Source: Phytophthora colocasiae (lineage: Eukaryota; Oomycota; Peronosporomycetes; Peronosporales; Peronosporaceae). From it: a stretch of 64,000 bases of DNA. The position numbers and the translations under genes are program-made. Location of the stretch: NCBI GenBank assembly GCA_018806915.1, contig JAGKQI010000090.1, forward strand, positions 1,302,001 through 1,366,000, given 5' to 3'. This document shows positions 32,451 to 43,378 of the stretch, one piece after another. Positions within the stretch are counted from its first letter, which is position 1, and every line of letters begins with the position of its first letter. Under the pieces are notes generated by a model. It was not told where the DNA came from and did not search any database. It worked only from the letters and a program-made list of their open reading frames with translations.

Positions 32451-34021
32451 ATGTCGTCCTCTTCCTCCTCATGGGAGTCCAAGCTTAAGGGTCTGGACGC
32501 GTATCCGAAGACCATCGAGGAGTTCAAAGTGCGCACTCTCCAGGGAGGTCTCTTCTCTCTCCTGGCCTTTGCCTGCATCTCTCTTCTGCTCGTGTCGGAG
32601 CTCAGTTTTTACTTCACGACTGATACAGTGGACAAAATGATGGTGGATGGCGGCCGCAATACGCTCGTCTCTATCAATTTCGATATTGATTTCCCCCGTA
32701 TGCCTTGCTCTGTCGTGGCGGTGGAGTCTGCAGACATGGCAGGTAACGCCCAGCACGACATTGTGCACAACATCGAGAAGATTGCGCTGGATCGCAACGG
32801 CCAGGCGCTCACGGAAGGCATGCGCGACGTCATTGGAGGAGCTCTGACCAATAACACGGATCTGCATACTGAGACCGACAAGTATGTGGTGGTTAGTGGT
32901 TGGTAGGAGAGACTTGACTGACGTTGTGTATGTATCAATTGCTGACCAGACCGGACTGTGGGAGCTGCTACGCTGCTGGGGAGCCTGGAGAGTGCTGCAA
33001 CACATGTGATGCAGTGAAATCTGCCTATGCTCGCAAGAGCTGGATGATGCCCAGTCTCCACACGATCGCACAGTGCCAGGAGAAGGAGATCGAGAAGGTT
33101 CTTCGTGGTGAAGTGGATGAAGGATGCCGCATCAAAGGCGCACTCGTCGTGTCTAAGGTGTGGAATACTCAAGGCTTGCTGTTTTTGATAACAGTGCTGA
33201 TGACTTCGTTATTTACAGGTTGCAGGACGGTTGTACTTCGCTCCGTCCAAGTTTTTCCGGTCTGGATACTTGTCGGCACAGGATCTAGTGGACGCTACCT
33301 TTAAGGTATTCGACACCTCGCACACAATCCGCTCGCTGTCTTTTGGCGAGTTATACCCGGTAAAGCTTGGACGGTTTTGTTTTTCTGCTTCCGGCAGAGT
33401 GCTGACTATTAGCTCTCGATTCAACACACAGGACATGAAGAATCCGCTAGACAACCGCAACAAGGAGCTCCCTGACGAGTCCACTCGTGGTTCATTCCAG
33501 TACTTCCTGAAGGTGGGTGTGTTTTGTTCTCTGCGACTGTGACGTACTGCAGCATTGACTGATTAGTTTATCGCTATCAGGTGGTACCAACCGATTACAC
33601 GTTCCTGTCCGCTAGCCGCATTATCACGAACCAGTTCTCAGCTACGGAGCACTTCCGTCAGCTCACACCTGTGAGCGACAAGGGTCTGCCTAGTAAGTCA
33701 TTGTGTATTCAAGATCTTTTCCATGTTCTCGAAAACTGACGATTAGCTTCCGTTGTGTTGATTATGCAGTGGTCTCATTCGGCTACACGTTTTCTCCCAT
33801 TATGTTCCGAATCGAGCAATACCGTGTGGGTTTCCTCCAGTTCCTCACGAGCGTCTGTGCTATCGTGGGTGGCGTGTTTACGGTACGTGTTTGTAAAGCT
33901 TAGCCTGTTTAGTCCCGGGTGCAGTACTCTTATGGTCATGCTGATGCTGTAGATTCTTGGCATCTTGGACTCGCTTGCATTTGGACTACTGAACAAGACA
34001 AGCAGCACGACGCTGCTGTAA
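32451..34021 (+). CDS. ERGIC3/ERV46-type cargo receptor of the early secretory pathway
   Basis: Membrane protein cycling between ER and Golgi in COPII vesicles. Seven predicted exons: 32451-32881, 32950-33157, 33219-33359, 33432-33512, 33581-33692, 33770-33882 and 33953-34021; 384 residues. The N-terminus LKGLDAYPKTIEEFKVRTLQGG, first transmembrane segment (about residues 30-52), lumenal Cys motif CGSCYAAGEPGECCNTC with KSAYARKSW, the GCRIKGALVVSKVAGRLYFAP block and the C-terminal membrane segment followed by ILGILDSLAF are all classic ERV46 features. The ATG at 32451 fits the family N-terminus; ATGs at 32340 and 32385 would add an unrelated extension. No C-terminal KKxx is present. Confidence 0.93.
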
Positions 34022-34067
34022 GTCGTTTCTGTCTAATCTCAAATGAGCTTTTCTTGCTTCATTATTT

Positions 34068-35667
34068 ATGGACCGCTCTTTCGAGATTGCAGCAGTTGTT
34101 GCGATGCCACCACTTGCCCCAGAACTGTGGAACTTGTCTGTTGTGATCTTACTATGTGGAGTCGTGGGATGGATGATGCGGCTAGTGCGTCTGCTGCTGC
34201 TGTATCTTGAAGTTCGCTACGCTATCCAGCAGAATGCAGTACGTTGTTTAGACGCATGCAATCCCTTTTGAGCCTACCAAGGTATCCTTTTCTTACTACT
34301 GACACATCATCATGTAGATAATTCACTTGGAGAAACTAGGTCCAAGGTATCTTACGATGGGGTTCAAAATCTACATTTGGCAATGGCTGATTCCTTTTGT
34401 CATTCCTACGTAGCCTTCACGTACTCCAGCACACATCCATGTGGCACTTTCATCAGCTTTTGCGGACACAACTTCAGGGTACTTCAATGCCAATGAAGCG
34501 TATTCGAATTCCTTTCGAGATCATCGCATCGTCTGTAAAACTCGTTGAGTCCTTCAACGAGCAGCAGCAACCGCGAATGCATCTACACTTGGAGGTCAAG
34601 ACTGATGCAACATGTGTTGTTCATGCTCAAGTGTTTTGGCAAGTGAAGACGAGCGCACTGGACGGTGTTTGTCAGAGTGCTTGGAGCCCACTAGCGAAGC
34701 GGAGGATAAAGCAGCGGATCCAAGGAATCCACGCAATTCTCCCAAAACGAGCTGCCCGAACTGCTATTCACGCTATGCGCTCGCTGCCACGAAAGCTGTA
34801 CGACACGGACCTTGGGAAAACACCCCACCGTCTGCTCGAAGATGAGATTGACAACGGCGATAAAGAGGCACGACACAAAGGAGGATCTTGCTTGTCCAGT
34901 CTCTTTGGAGGGGGTGACTCCTTCCGATGCTGTTCAGTGGTGGAAAGGTATTAACTGTTGCTGGTTCTGTCATTGTCTTGTCCTAAACTAAACGGTCTAG
35001 CTGCTCAGGAGAAGTGACGGTAATGAGTTCGTGGTGTCAATACCAACCGATCTGCTTACTAGTGCAGGTACAGAAGCAGCAATCCAGTCGTCTGTCGTGG
35101 CAACCGATTGTGACAATGGCAGTCCACGACAAGAAGAATCAGTTGCTCCAAGTATTGGTGACGCACGGTACCCTTGCGTAATTGCCATTAGCTCTACCGA
35201 CTTTGAGGGCAATGTCAAGTCTCTCAAGTCGAAGTTAGGTCGTCTCAAAGACGACATGGAAGATGAGGAGGTCCTTTGTCAGTGCGTGGCGATTGATTTC
35301 CTCCCAACACCAGCGAAACCAGGTCGCACTCCAGTAATCGTCAAGAAGATCCACTTCACAGCTGCCAACGTCTTCAGTTCTCAGGTGCGTCGTGCTCTCT
35401 CTCTCTCTCTTTCTCTCGTCCACTCTAGCATTTCTCTAACTTCTTGTGTACTTGCAGGAGATCTTCGGGCGCTTGGGTAGCGAGTGCGTCATCTGTCTGG
35501 AGCGTGTTCCGACCGCCATTCTGCTCCCATGTCGCCACTTGTGCGTCTGCTGCGAGTGCCTCGAAGAAATTGACCAGTGTCCGATCTGCCGCGCTAAGTT
35601 CTCCACCTACGCCTGCTACCAGACCCCTACGAACGAGCACACATTCAATAGCTCCTACTTCCTCTGA
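34068..35667 (+). CDS. Membrane-anchored RING-finger protein (MGRN/LOG2-like C3HC4)
   Basis: Predicted E3 ubiquitin ligase of 439 residues from five exons: 34068-34238, 34318-34346, 34414-34947, 35009-35384 and 35458-35667. It has an N-terminal hydrophobic segment (LWNLSVVILLCGVVGWMM, then RLLLLYLEV), a middle domain of beta-type pattern (RMHLHLEVKTDATCVVHAQV), an acidic linker and a C-terminal RING: CVICLERVPTAILLPCRHLC, then CCECLEEIDQCPIC, all eight zinc ligands visible. The ATG at 34104 is an alternative start. The start lies only 46 bases after the ERGIC3 stop. The last intron contains a CT microsatellite (35394-35416). Substrate unknown; the anchor suggests a membrane quality-control role (inference). 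Confidence 0.8.
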
Positions 35668-36099
35668 TTGGGAAACAACAAATAAAAAGAACTATAATTT
35701 TGTCAAATCAGCTGCTATCGATTCTCTGATTGGACTAGAATGAAGCTGACGATCTGTTCATTGGAATAATCTTGAGCTCTTTGATCAGTTTTTCATTGTT
35801 AATCATCAGAGGTCTAATCGCATCTTTGATGTACCCGCAGGAGCATCTGTGTAGCTAACTTTGATAGGAGTGTCTTTGTCTTCTTTCTCCATCAACACAC
35901 GCTGCGCGTTCATGCGTTCAAGAGTAGTATTATCGACATATTTTCGCGAGCTTTCTGAGTCAGCTGCTCATCTTGTTCTGTCCATCAAACATACTGTTGA
36001 GTATGTACTGTAGACTCTGCCAGTCAATATTAATTAGTCGCATTGTGCGACCTGAGCTCCTATTGCTCACTGGGTTGCCGTTGCATCTGATTGGCTGAA
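35668..36099. other. Intergenic region upstream of the CRN gene
   Basis: 432 bases, AT-rich, no coding frame. GCTCACTGGG at 36065, 35 bases before the CRN start, is a weak initiator-like match. I see no repeat or RNA gene. Confidence 0.4.
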
Positions 36100-37197
36100 A
36101 TGTGGGCGGATGGGAAAAGCCTGACGCTCGTGTGCGCGCTCGTTGGTGTGAAGGGAAGCGCGTTCTCCGTTGACGTTGACGAGAACAAGTTGGTGGATCA
36201 CTTGAAGGACAAGATTGCGGAGAAGCAGAAGTTAGACATTGTAGCGAGCCAGCTGCAGCTGTTCCTCGCCAAGAAAGACGACGCGTGGCTCGAGTCAAGC
36301 ACTGACGATGTGAATAAGCTTAAGAAGGGCAAGAAGACTGCTGCAATCGAAGTGCTGACACATGAAGATAATGAACTGCAGGGAGAGTCTGGCCTTCAGA
36401 AGGTGTTGACGGGTATGCCTCCGCCATCAACGGACCAAATCCACGTGTTGGTGGTGGCTCCGGAACAACGTGTTGTAGATTCTCGGTTGCTTGAACTTCA
36501 GGAATCTCTCCTGCATCATGTGTTGTTGGATGCGCCTACGTCGACGTCTGCACGAAGCAATCACTTCAAGGCGAATCTGTGCACGACGTATCAGTGCGAC
36601 ATGGGGAAGGGAATGTTGCGCTGCATGTTGTTGGACACGGCGCTTCCGTCGTCATTGGTCCTTGCTTCTCATTTGTTTCGTCGAAGCAACGAGTTTCTCT
36701 CTGAGAAGTTGATGGGCATTCCTGACATTGATGATGTGAGAAATGGGTTGTTGCTTTTCAAACCACTGGAGCATGCGCTTGATCACTTCCAGCTCAGCTT
36801 CATATATGACAAGAGCAGCGATGAGTTTCGTTTGAAGATTTTCGATCAGTCATTGCGGCGACAGCGATTGTTTGGAAAACTAGACCAGAAACAGCGCGCG
36901 ATTCTGCTTCAAGGCCAATCATTGCTGAAAAACTGGAAAATGCGAGGTCGAAGACTTGCTCCAGGTACAAACTTTGACATTCAGACAACGTTCGGCGACG
37001 TCGAAGGTCGAGCACTTTGCTTCAAGTCTGTCGAGCGTCCCTACAAGCGCTGCTTGAACTTGCAAGCTCGGTTAGCGCGAAATAAAGCAATCGAAAAGCA
37101 GTGGATTCAACCAGATGAAGACACATTTGAAGACTTCTGGTCGGAAGGAATGTCCTTGGCCGAAAAGATGGACTTCTATTACGCAAGTGAAAGCTAG
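36100..37197 (+). CDS. Crinkler (CRN) family effector with HNH-like C-terminal domain
   Basis: 365 residues, single exon. The N-terminal CRN header is clear: LVCALVGVKGSAFSVDVDEN, then LQLFLAKKDDAWL (the LFLAK motif at about residue 53), a DWL-type middle region and the header-closing HVLVVAPE at about 114-121. The header mediates delivery into host cells in this family, and the C-terminus acts in the host nucleus. The C-terminal region contains LVLASHLFRRSN, then DIDDVRNGLLLFKPLEHALD, the pattern of HNH_2-type nuclease folds (A-S-H, then N-G-L-L-L, then H). DNA cleavage or binding is inferred. No classical signal peptide is seen, normal for CRNs. The ATG at 36100 gives the usual short lead. 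It sits beside a retroelement block; no frameshift is seen. Confidence 0.9.
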   Translation: MWADGKSLTLVCALVGVKGSAFSVDVDENKLVDHLKDKIAEKQKLDIVASQLQLFLAKKDDAWLESSTDDVNKLKKGKKTAAIEVLTHEDNELQGESGLQKVLTGMPPPSTDQIHVLVVAPEQRVVDSRLLELQESLLHHVLLDAPTSTSARSNHFKANLCTTYQCDMGKGMLRCMLLDTALPSSLVLASHLFRRSNEFLSEKLMGIPDIDDVRNGLLLFKPLEHALDHFQLSFIYDKSSDEFRLKIFDQSLRRQRLFGKLDQKQRAILLQGQSLLKNWKMRGRRLAPGTNFDIQTTFGDVEGRALCFKSVERPYKRCLNLQARLARNKAIEKQWIQPDEDTFEDFWSEGMSLAEKMDFYYASES

Positions 37198-37448
37198 AGT
37201 ATATCTTAAGACGTCGCAAGTGCGGCACGAATCCAGCTACTGCACTGTGTTCACGAACTGGGTGTTTTATCTTTGCTACTTTCACAGCTTGCATTGTAGT
37301 TTTGTACCATCCATTGTGCAACGAACGCGTCAAATCCCTCACGATCGCAAGACAACCCACAGTTTTATCTCGTGGAACATGTGCGTGGTACGAAGGTAGT
37401 ATTATTGAGGTTGTTATTGGAGGATGCATCCTATAGTACATCAAAGAT

Positions 37449-37660
37449 GGAGTGAAAACAGAAAATCCGGATTTCACAATCGAGATCAAACCGATGTCCG
37501 ACGCAGATCAGGTCCCAGTTCGAACAGATCGGACATGTGAAGAAGAGACCGGAGTGAAAACAGAAAACCCGGATTTCACAATCGAGATCAAACCGATGTC
37601 CGACGCGGATGCCATCTCCACGATCGAAGATTCCCCGATCCTGACGGCCGGGGACGACAA
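37449..37660 (+). repeat. 102-bp in-frame tandem duplication in the pol linker
   Basis: Two near-identical copies starting at 37449 and 37551 (34 codons each). Each encodes GVKTENPDFTIEIKPMSDAD followed by a variable acidic part. It lies in the frame 37452-37712 just upstream of the inverted RT fragment. Confidence 0.85.
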
Positions 37661-37706
37661 ACTTCAGGATCCATCAATGAATGAACCCGATCTGACATCT
37701 CCTGAT

Positions 37707-38205
37707 GGGTAGATCATCAGTTTCGTGAGGCTGTTCACCAGCCGATAATCGATGCACAGCCGAATGTCTACTCCATTCTTCTTAATGATCACCACGATCG
37801 GAGATGCCCATGGCGAGGTCGATGTCGGAATGATCTTGGCGGCTAGGAGTCCTTTAATAAGGTCTGATACTTTCTCGCGAAATTGTGGCGCCACTTTTCG
37901 GACTCGTTGTGCAATTGGCCTTGCATAGCCAACATCGATGTCACATATCACACCTTTGGCCGCTGGAGGGAGCGCGTTTCCTTTCCCGATCAGAAGATGT
38001 CGTTTCTTCCGAATGATCTGTCGAAGTTTCTTGATCTCTTTCGGGGTAGCGGACTTGGGACTTCCCACTTGTAGATCCTCGATCCTGACTTCTTCAGTGG
38101 TGGAGATCTGAATCTCTGGCACTACTGCGAGGTTATCGGCCAGATCTTCGGCCACAAAATCACCGCCTTCGTGTAAGTGGGCCTGATCGGCATTCTCAAT
38201 TCCGA
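37707..38205 (-). pseudogene. N-terminal part of RT, inverted relative to the rest of pol
   Basis: On the - strand this 0.5 kb encodes the pre-RT linker and RT fingers: ATPKEIKKLRQIIRKKRHLL, then ISTSPWASP-like sequence (printed TSTSPWASPIVVIIKKNGVD), then LCIDYRLVNSLTKLMIYP. The next residues of every Ty3/gypsy RT (MPLINDLLEDLDKV and the catalytic-Asp strand) appear on the + strand starting at 38209. The two halves fit end to end only if this segment is flipped. Confidence 0.85.
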
Positions 38206-39476
38206 TGCCCTTGATCAATGACCTGCTAGAAGATCTCGACAAGGTTCTATGGTATTGCTCGCTGGACATGGCCAGTGGATTCTGGGTCGAGTCTATGACT
38301 GACCGAGCTCACGCGATCTCGGCTTTCATCACCCCATTCGGCCTCTTCGAGTGGAATCGCATGCCGTTCGGGCTGAAGAACGCCCCTCAGATCTATCAAC
38401 GACTCGTAGACAATGCACTATATGGATTTTTGAAGATCTCCCAGGCCGGAGACGCGGAAGGCTCTGTGGATGTGTTTGAATCGGGGATCCCGGATGATCC
38501 TGGTCGCCCGTCGGTTCTGGGACGGAGATCGTACATCGATGATATCCTGATCACGGCTGGATCATGGGATCAAATGTGCGATCGGGTAGAAGGCCTATTG
38601 GAGGCCTGTGATAAGTGGAATCTCTCGATCAGCGTGGCGAAGAGCTTCTGGGGCATGGATAAGGTGGAATATCTCGGGCACAAGGTGTCGATCGATGGAC
38701 TAGAGGCAAACCCGAAGGACCTGAAATCCCTGACGGATCTACCATTCCCAGGATCGCTCCGGTCTATGCAATCCTTCTTAGAGAGCCTGAACTATTACAG
38801 TCGGTTCATCGAGGATTACGCGATCTACGCATCGGTTCTGTATGAACTACGTGAAGTGGAGTTCGCGGAACTGAGGAGGCGACCGGATTTACGGAAGATC
38901 ATGGACAGAACGAACCCGATCTCCCATGATCCTACTAAGCCAGAGTCAGATCGAGATGGACCGCGAGACATTTCGGGTGAAGAAGGCGGTAGTGCTCCGG
39001 ATCCAGACTTGGGGGCGACATGTTCCTCTAGATCGAGCGAAGTTAAGGTGGCCACGGAACTCAAGACGGAGGATGAGAGGTGGAGTAGAGCGCATGGGGC
39101 GTTCACAGCCTTGAAAGCTAAGATCGCATCGACTCCAGTCCTCCGCCACTTCGATACGGCGAAATTACCTGTGGTGATCGTGTATGCCAGCGACTGGGCG
39201 ATCTCCGCTGCGTTAACGCAAGAACATGACCAGATCTATCATCCGGTCGCGTTCGCCAGTCGAACCCTGAAAACGAACGAGTTGAACTACAACGTTGCAG
39301 AGAAAGAAGTGCTATCCCTGCTACGGATCCTAGATCTGTATTACTCCATGTTGGTGGGTCGCCGGATCAAGGTCTTGCTTGACCCGGCATTCCACCCTTG
39401 CCTGGTTGTTCAAGTCAGCCGGCCTCCAGGGGCGCCTAGGCCAATGGTCTGCGCTCCTATCCCCATGGTCGCTTGA
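38206..39476 (+). pseudogene. RT palm/thumb and first RNase H of the Chronos-like element
   Basis: Starts within RT at PMPLINDLLEDLD and continues with CSLDMASGFW (catalytic Asp), FGLFEWNRMPFGLKNAP and the active-site box SYIDDILI near 38530. The thumb and connection follow. The RNase H has VVIVYASDWAISAAL (Asp), then NYNVAEKEVLSLL (Glu). After about 39370 the RNase H frame degenerates into a Pro/Arg-rich sequence ending at 39476, so the domain is incomplete. It cannot be expressed as a normal pol, because its N-terminal part is inverted. Confidence 0.85.
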
Positions 39477-39612
39477 GATCACGAAATGTACGAAAGGGGA
39501 AGACGAGATACTGGGGGCGATCGCGTCCAGCATGACGCCCTGAACGAGGGTCGACGACGCCCTGATCGCGATCGCACCCCTTAAGGAACCCAAGCGGCGG
39601 ATCCAAGCCCCC

Positions 39613-40154
39613 GTGCCCACGGTGGGTCAAGATGAAGAGCTGTGGGTGTTAAGCTTTGACGGATTAGCCCGGGTCAAACGAGGTGGGGGCGCGTTCAGCG
39701 CGATTGTGTGGAGACTACCGGGTTGGGAGATAACTGACGCTAGATCCGGTTACGCTGAAGGTCTCACAGTTAACGAGGCAGAATACAACGGGCTCCTCTT
39801 AGGGCTCGATATGCTCGCAGGTCGCATCGTCGTCGCCTCGTGATCTGTGGGGACTCAAATCTTGTGATCCGTCAAGTTCGTGGTGAGATCGATTGCAAGG
39901 CGCCAGGATTAACGATATTGAAACAGAGGACACTAGATCGTCTGAAGGGATGGAGCGATCACGAGCTGGTTCATGTGAAGAGATACTGGAACGGGAGTGC
40001 AGACAGCCTAGCAAGTTCCGCTCTACAACGTCAAGGCGGGATCGAAGTTCGCAGCGAGGGAGATCAACAGGATCTAGTCACCTTAATTCGACTAGACGAG
40101 ATCCTGATCCCCAAAACTGAAGACCTGGTGGCCCTACGCGGGCCGCTCGAGTGA
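39613..40154 (+). pseudogene. Second, archaeal/plant-type RNase H of the Chronos-like element
   Basis: Two frames (39613-39843 and 39840-40154) that overlap by a few bases. They give LSFDGLARVKRGGGAFSAI (Asp), NEAEYNGLLLGLDML (Glu), then after a one-base shift ICGDSNLVIRQVRGEI (Asp) and VKRYWNGSADSLAS (Asp). This is the compact RNase HI type used as a second RNase H in plant Tat elements and, as I recall, in oomycete Chronos elements. It lies between the first RNase H and integrase. The frameshift near 39840 breaks it. Confidence 0.8.
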
Positions 40155-41818
40155 GGTCGGATGCCGCCGTCTTGCAAGAAGAGTTGCTCCGGGAGATGAG
40201 GATCGATCGGATCAAGCGAGCACAGGATGAAGAAACCTGGATTGTGGGATTGAAGAAATACCTGATCGGGCCGATCACGGACCTCACCCAAGCGGAATCG
40301 CGATCCTATAGCAAGATCGTGTCCGACTACGAGGTGGACGAACACGATCTGCTTTTCTACTGTCCTCCAACGCCGAGGTCAGATGCGGATCGGGACCGAC
40401 TGTTGAAGCTGGTGATCCCAGAAACGCTACAACAGGACGTCCTGCACCATTATCATACAACTCTCGAAGGCGGACACCAGGGAATCGGACGTACCTACCA
40501 ACGGATCCGGAGTCACTTCCACTGGAGGGGACTTTATCGGAGTGTGCAGAGGTATGTGGGGGAATGTGTAGATTGTGAGACGGGAAAAGGTAGACCTACT
40601 ATCCGAGGCGAATCCCCAGGAAATTTACAAGCGACTTACCCGTTTCAGATTATAGCGATGGATCATATACCGTCCTTGCCCAGATCCGATAGGGGCAACA
40701 CTGAGTTGCTGATCTGGGTCGATCTGTTCTCGGGGTATGTGATTGCCAAGGCCAGTTCCTCTCGATCCGCCCAAACGATCGCGGAATCTTATGAGGAGTG
40801 CGTGTCCCGAAGGTTTGGTGCCAGCGAGATCATCCGACACGATCGGGAGCCGGGTTTCATGTCCGACTTCTTCCGATCCTTCAACAGGATATTGGGACAA
40901 CGGCAGCGAGCAACGATGGCATATCGCCCCCAGGCCAATGGAACAGCAGAACGAATGGTACAAACAGCAACGAGGGCGATCAAGATGTATGTCCAGGATC
41001 TCGATCAGAAGGACTGGGACGAGTACGCCGAACGGTTAACGTTCGCGATCAACACTGCCCACGACCGGATCCGGGGAGATACCCCCCATTATCTGGTGCA
41101 CGGGTGGGATCCGAGATCGACGCTGGAGGCGACGATCCCAGTTGGGTCTACCAGACATCACGATCGTGATCCTCGTCGATGGCGATATAGGGTCCAAAGG
41201 TACTATCAGCAGTCACGGGAACAAGTCAATGTCCGGTTACGGGAGGCGATCGCTGGCCGAGCTGATCGGCATAATGAGGGGATTGATCCTCACCGGATCG
41301 AAGCCGGATCTCGGGTTTGGCTGTACCTGGATCGGGTGAGAGAAGGTTATGCGCGCAAGCTGGCACACCTATGACATGGCCCGTTCCGAGTGGCGGAGAA
41401 GATTAATGAGTTCACAATCAAGCTGGAGATTGCGGGATCGGGATACCACATATTTCCGATAGTTCATGTCTCGAAGTTGAAGCTAGTGCGGAATTTCCCT
41501 GACCGACCCCGAGTCGAGCTGACGGTGGACGAGGCCGATCGCCTGGATTTCGACGAGACCCTGCTGCCTGAGGATAGTTAGACCCCGGACCTAGAGGCTG
41601 ATGAGTATGAGGTCGAGCGAATTTCCGATATGCGGAGTGAAAAAAGGACCCGTTATGGCAGAATCTACCGGGAATTTCTGGTGCATTGGGTCGGCTACAA
41701 CGAACCGACTTGGGTCGATGAAGCTGATCTCAACTGTGGAGCTATACTAAGTGCGTTCCTGCGAGATCAGGTGAACCGAAACCGGTTTGGCGTGATGCAG
41801 TCGCACGAAGAGGTGTAA
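40151..41818 (+). pseudogene. Integrase with C-terminal chromodomain (Chronos-like), two stops
   Basis: Zinc-binding HHCC domain (HHYHTTLEGGHQGIG, then CVDCETGKG), then the DDE core: AMDHIPSLP (D), IIRHDREPGFMSD (D) and PQANGTAERMVQ (E), all present. The frame ends at a TGA at 41372. The rest of the C-terminal domain (VHVSKLKLV) follows in another frame to a TAG at 41579. The frame then continues to a chromodomain (EYEVERISDMR, then REFLVHWVGYNEPTWV) ending at 41818. Chromodomains direct integration to particular chromatin marks. Because of the stops, only the main integrase part could be made. Confidence 0.88.
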
Positions 41819-42112
41819 GTGGACATCGGGTGAAGCAGCAGGGTTGCTTCGCCGTGATCGAGGGAGCTGATGTGGAGAAAATCCAGATCAGGGCGAGAAT
41901 TTTATATTTGTGCATATGCATGTGAACAGGGGATTTGATGTCAGGAGGGGGTGATCCTGAAGGTCGAGATGGAGATGGAGGGAGATCACATTCCCAAAAC
42001 AATGGAGATTACTAGAGTCAAGAATGAAGATTACGAGAATTACGAATGGAGATACGAAGTAGGCTGAACAGCCCTAGTCGGGAGCCCCGGCGGTTGGAGA
42101 CCCAAGTACGAC
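41819..42112. other. Spacer between convergent pol and antisense ORF
   Basis: 294 bases between the chromodomain stop and the stop of the antisense ORF. It contains purine-rich runs (GGAGGGGG near 41946, GAGATGGAGATGGAGGGAG near 41970). No LTR is present here, so pol and the antisense ORF belong to one element. Confidence 0.55.
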
Positions 42113-43161
42113 TTAGGGGGAAGCTGCCCCAGCAGGAGGAGGATCAAACTTGCCGGGGAGGCGGGGAATCCTAGTAGCAGGGTGGTCGATTGGGTTACTC
42201 CGGTACTGGTTACGCCGCGGATCCGCCTCGTCACACTCCTCTAGAGCCTCAATCAGGTTCGCTGGCTCTGGGACGTTCGCGCAGGGATCCGCCTGGTTGG
42301 CGTGCCGAGAAACCACGCCGGGATACCAACGAACAGCATCCACCGCAGGAATGGGGAGGTGAAGGAAGAAGGAATCTAATAGAATGTCGAGGTCGAACCA
42401 CTGATCGCGCATCATGGCGGGGAAGGAAGCGAGAAATTGACGCCAAGCGGACCCAGCGCGACTCCGTCTGGCCTTGCGAGCGACGTAATACCGCTGCAGC
42501 TCGAGATCCGCGGCTTGCATGGCAGAGGTGATTTTGAGGTTGTGGGCGGCCTCCCAGAACGCCTGACGGTGCCGTTCTTCCAAAACGCGGTAAGTGGCAG
42601 CGACGGCTGCGAGTGGTGTTCCCTCTCGCTCATGTAGGTCGAGGTCGAACGTGAGGGGCCCCGGATTCGGGAAGTCGTTCCACGGTTCCTGGGCCATCAG
42701 ATCCAGCACGTTCACACCCGTGATCAACCCGTGAGATAGTCGGTGCCGGGGGTCGGTGCAAGCCCAGCTTGTATCCGAGAAGGGAACAGCCAACCCGAGG
42801 GGATCAACAACCGTTTGGCCAAAGAGTTGGCAATCAAGCCCACGATCGAATACTGCCCGATCACCTGCGGATCCCACGGTTCGACGTCCGCGGCCACGAA
42901 GGTACGCTGCTGATCGTAACCTGGGATGAAAGAGGCGACCGGGAACAGAGGTGGTCGGAGATCGAGGGGTGGAGAACCGCCGAGAGGAGGTGACGGTGAT
43001 GACGGGGAACCCGGAGGTGATCCCGGAGACGGTGGGCCTGATCCATCTGGAGAGGGGCTTGAGCCGTCCGGAGACCCCGATCCACGAGCGCCAGAAGATC
43101 GGCCTCTCGGAACCTGACCAGACTCTCGCCGGTGTGTCGAGATGGATCGTTGGCGACCCAT
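42113..43161 (-). pseudogene. Antisense ORF of the Chronos-like element, C-terminal part, frameshifted
   Basis: The frame 43161-42724 (Pro/Ser/Gly-rich, then VGLIANSLAKRLLIPSGWLF) continues after a one-base shift near 42725 into the frame ending at 42113 (GVNVLDLMAQEPWNDFPNPG). The helical block RQAFWEAAHNLKITSAMQAA with ELQRYYVARKARR resembles AQAFWERTHWVTM with ELHKYRSMRRAAM in the antisense ORF at 58.5-61.6 kb, so the two ORFs are homologous. No family is recognised. It could be an extra capsid-like or accessory protein. Confidence 0.65.
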
Positions 43162-43378
43162 GAGTAGAGCATCGTCCTCCTCGGAGTCCTCCGCCTCATT
43201 GGAATGTTCCGATTCAGCCTCAGGACTGGTTCCATTACCGGGTTCTGGACTCTCGTCCTCTTCGGACGGCGATGAGAATGGGTGGTCGGGATCATAGTCG
43301 GAGTCTCCCTCTTCTTCGTCCTGCGAGTCACCATTGGTGGGGACCGATCCGGCCTGATCAGCCGGTACCGGAGTCTGA

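Noticed and set aside
34612..34845. Alternative frame of 77 codons with CSCSSV and CPNCY patterns in the RING gene
   Set aside because: The other frame joins correctly to both neighbouring exons and to the RING domain; the Cys pattern here is chance.
42861..43334. 157-codon minus-strand frame, Arg/Pro-rich
   Set aside because: Overlaps the better supported antisense-ORF frame and looks like a shadow of its Pro/Gly-rich region.
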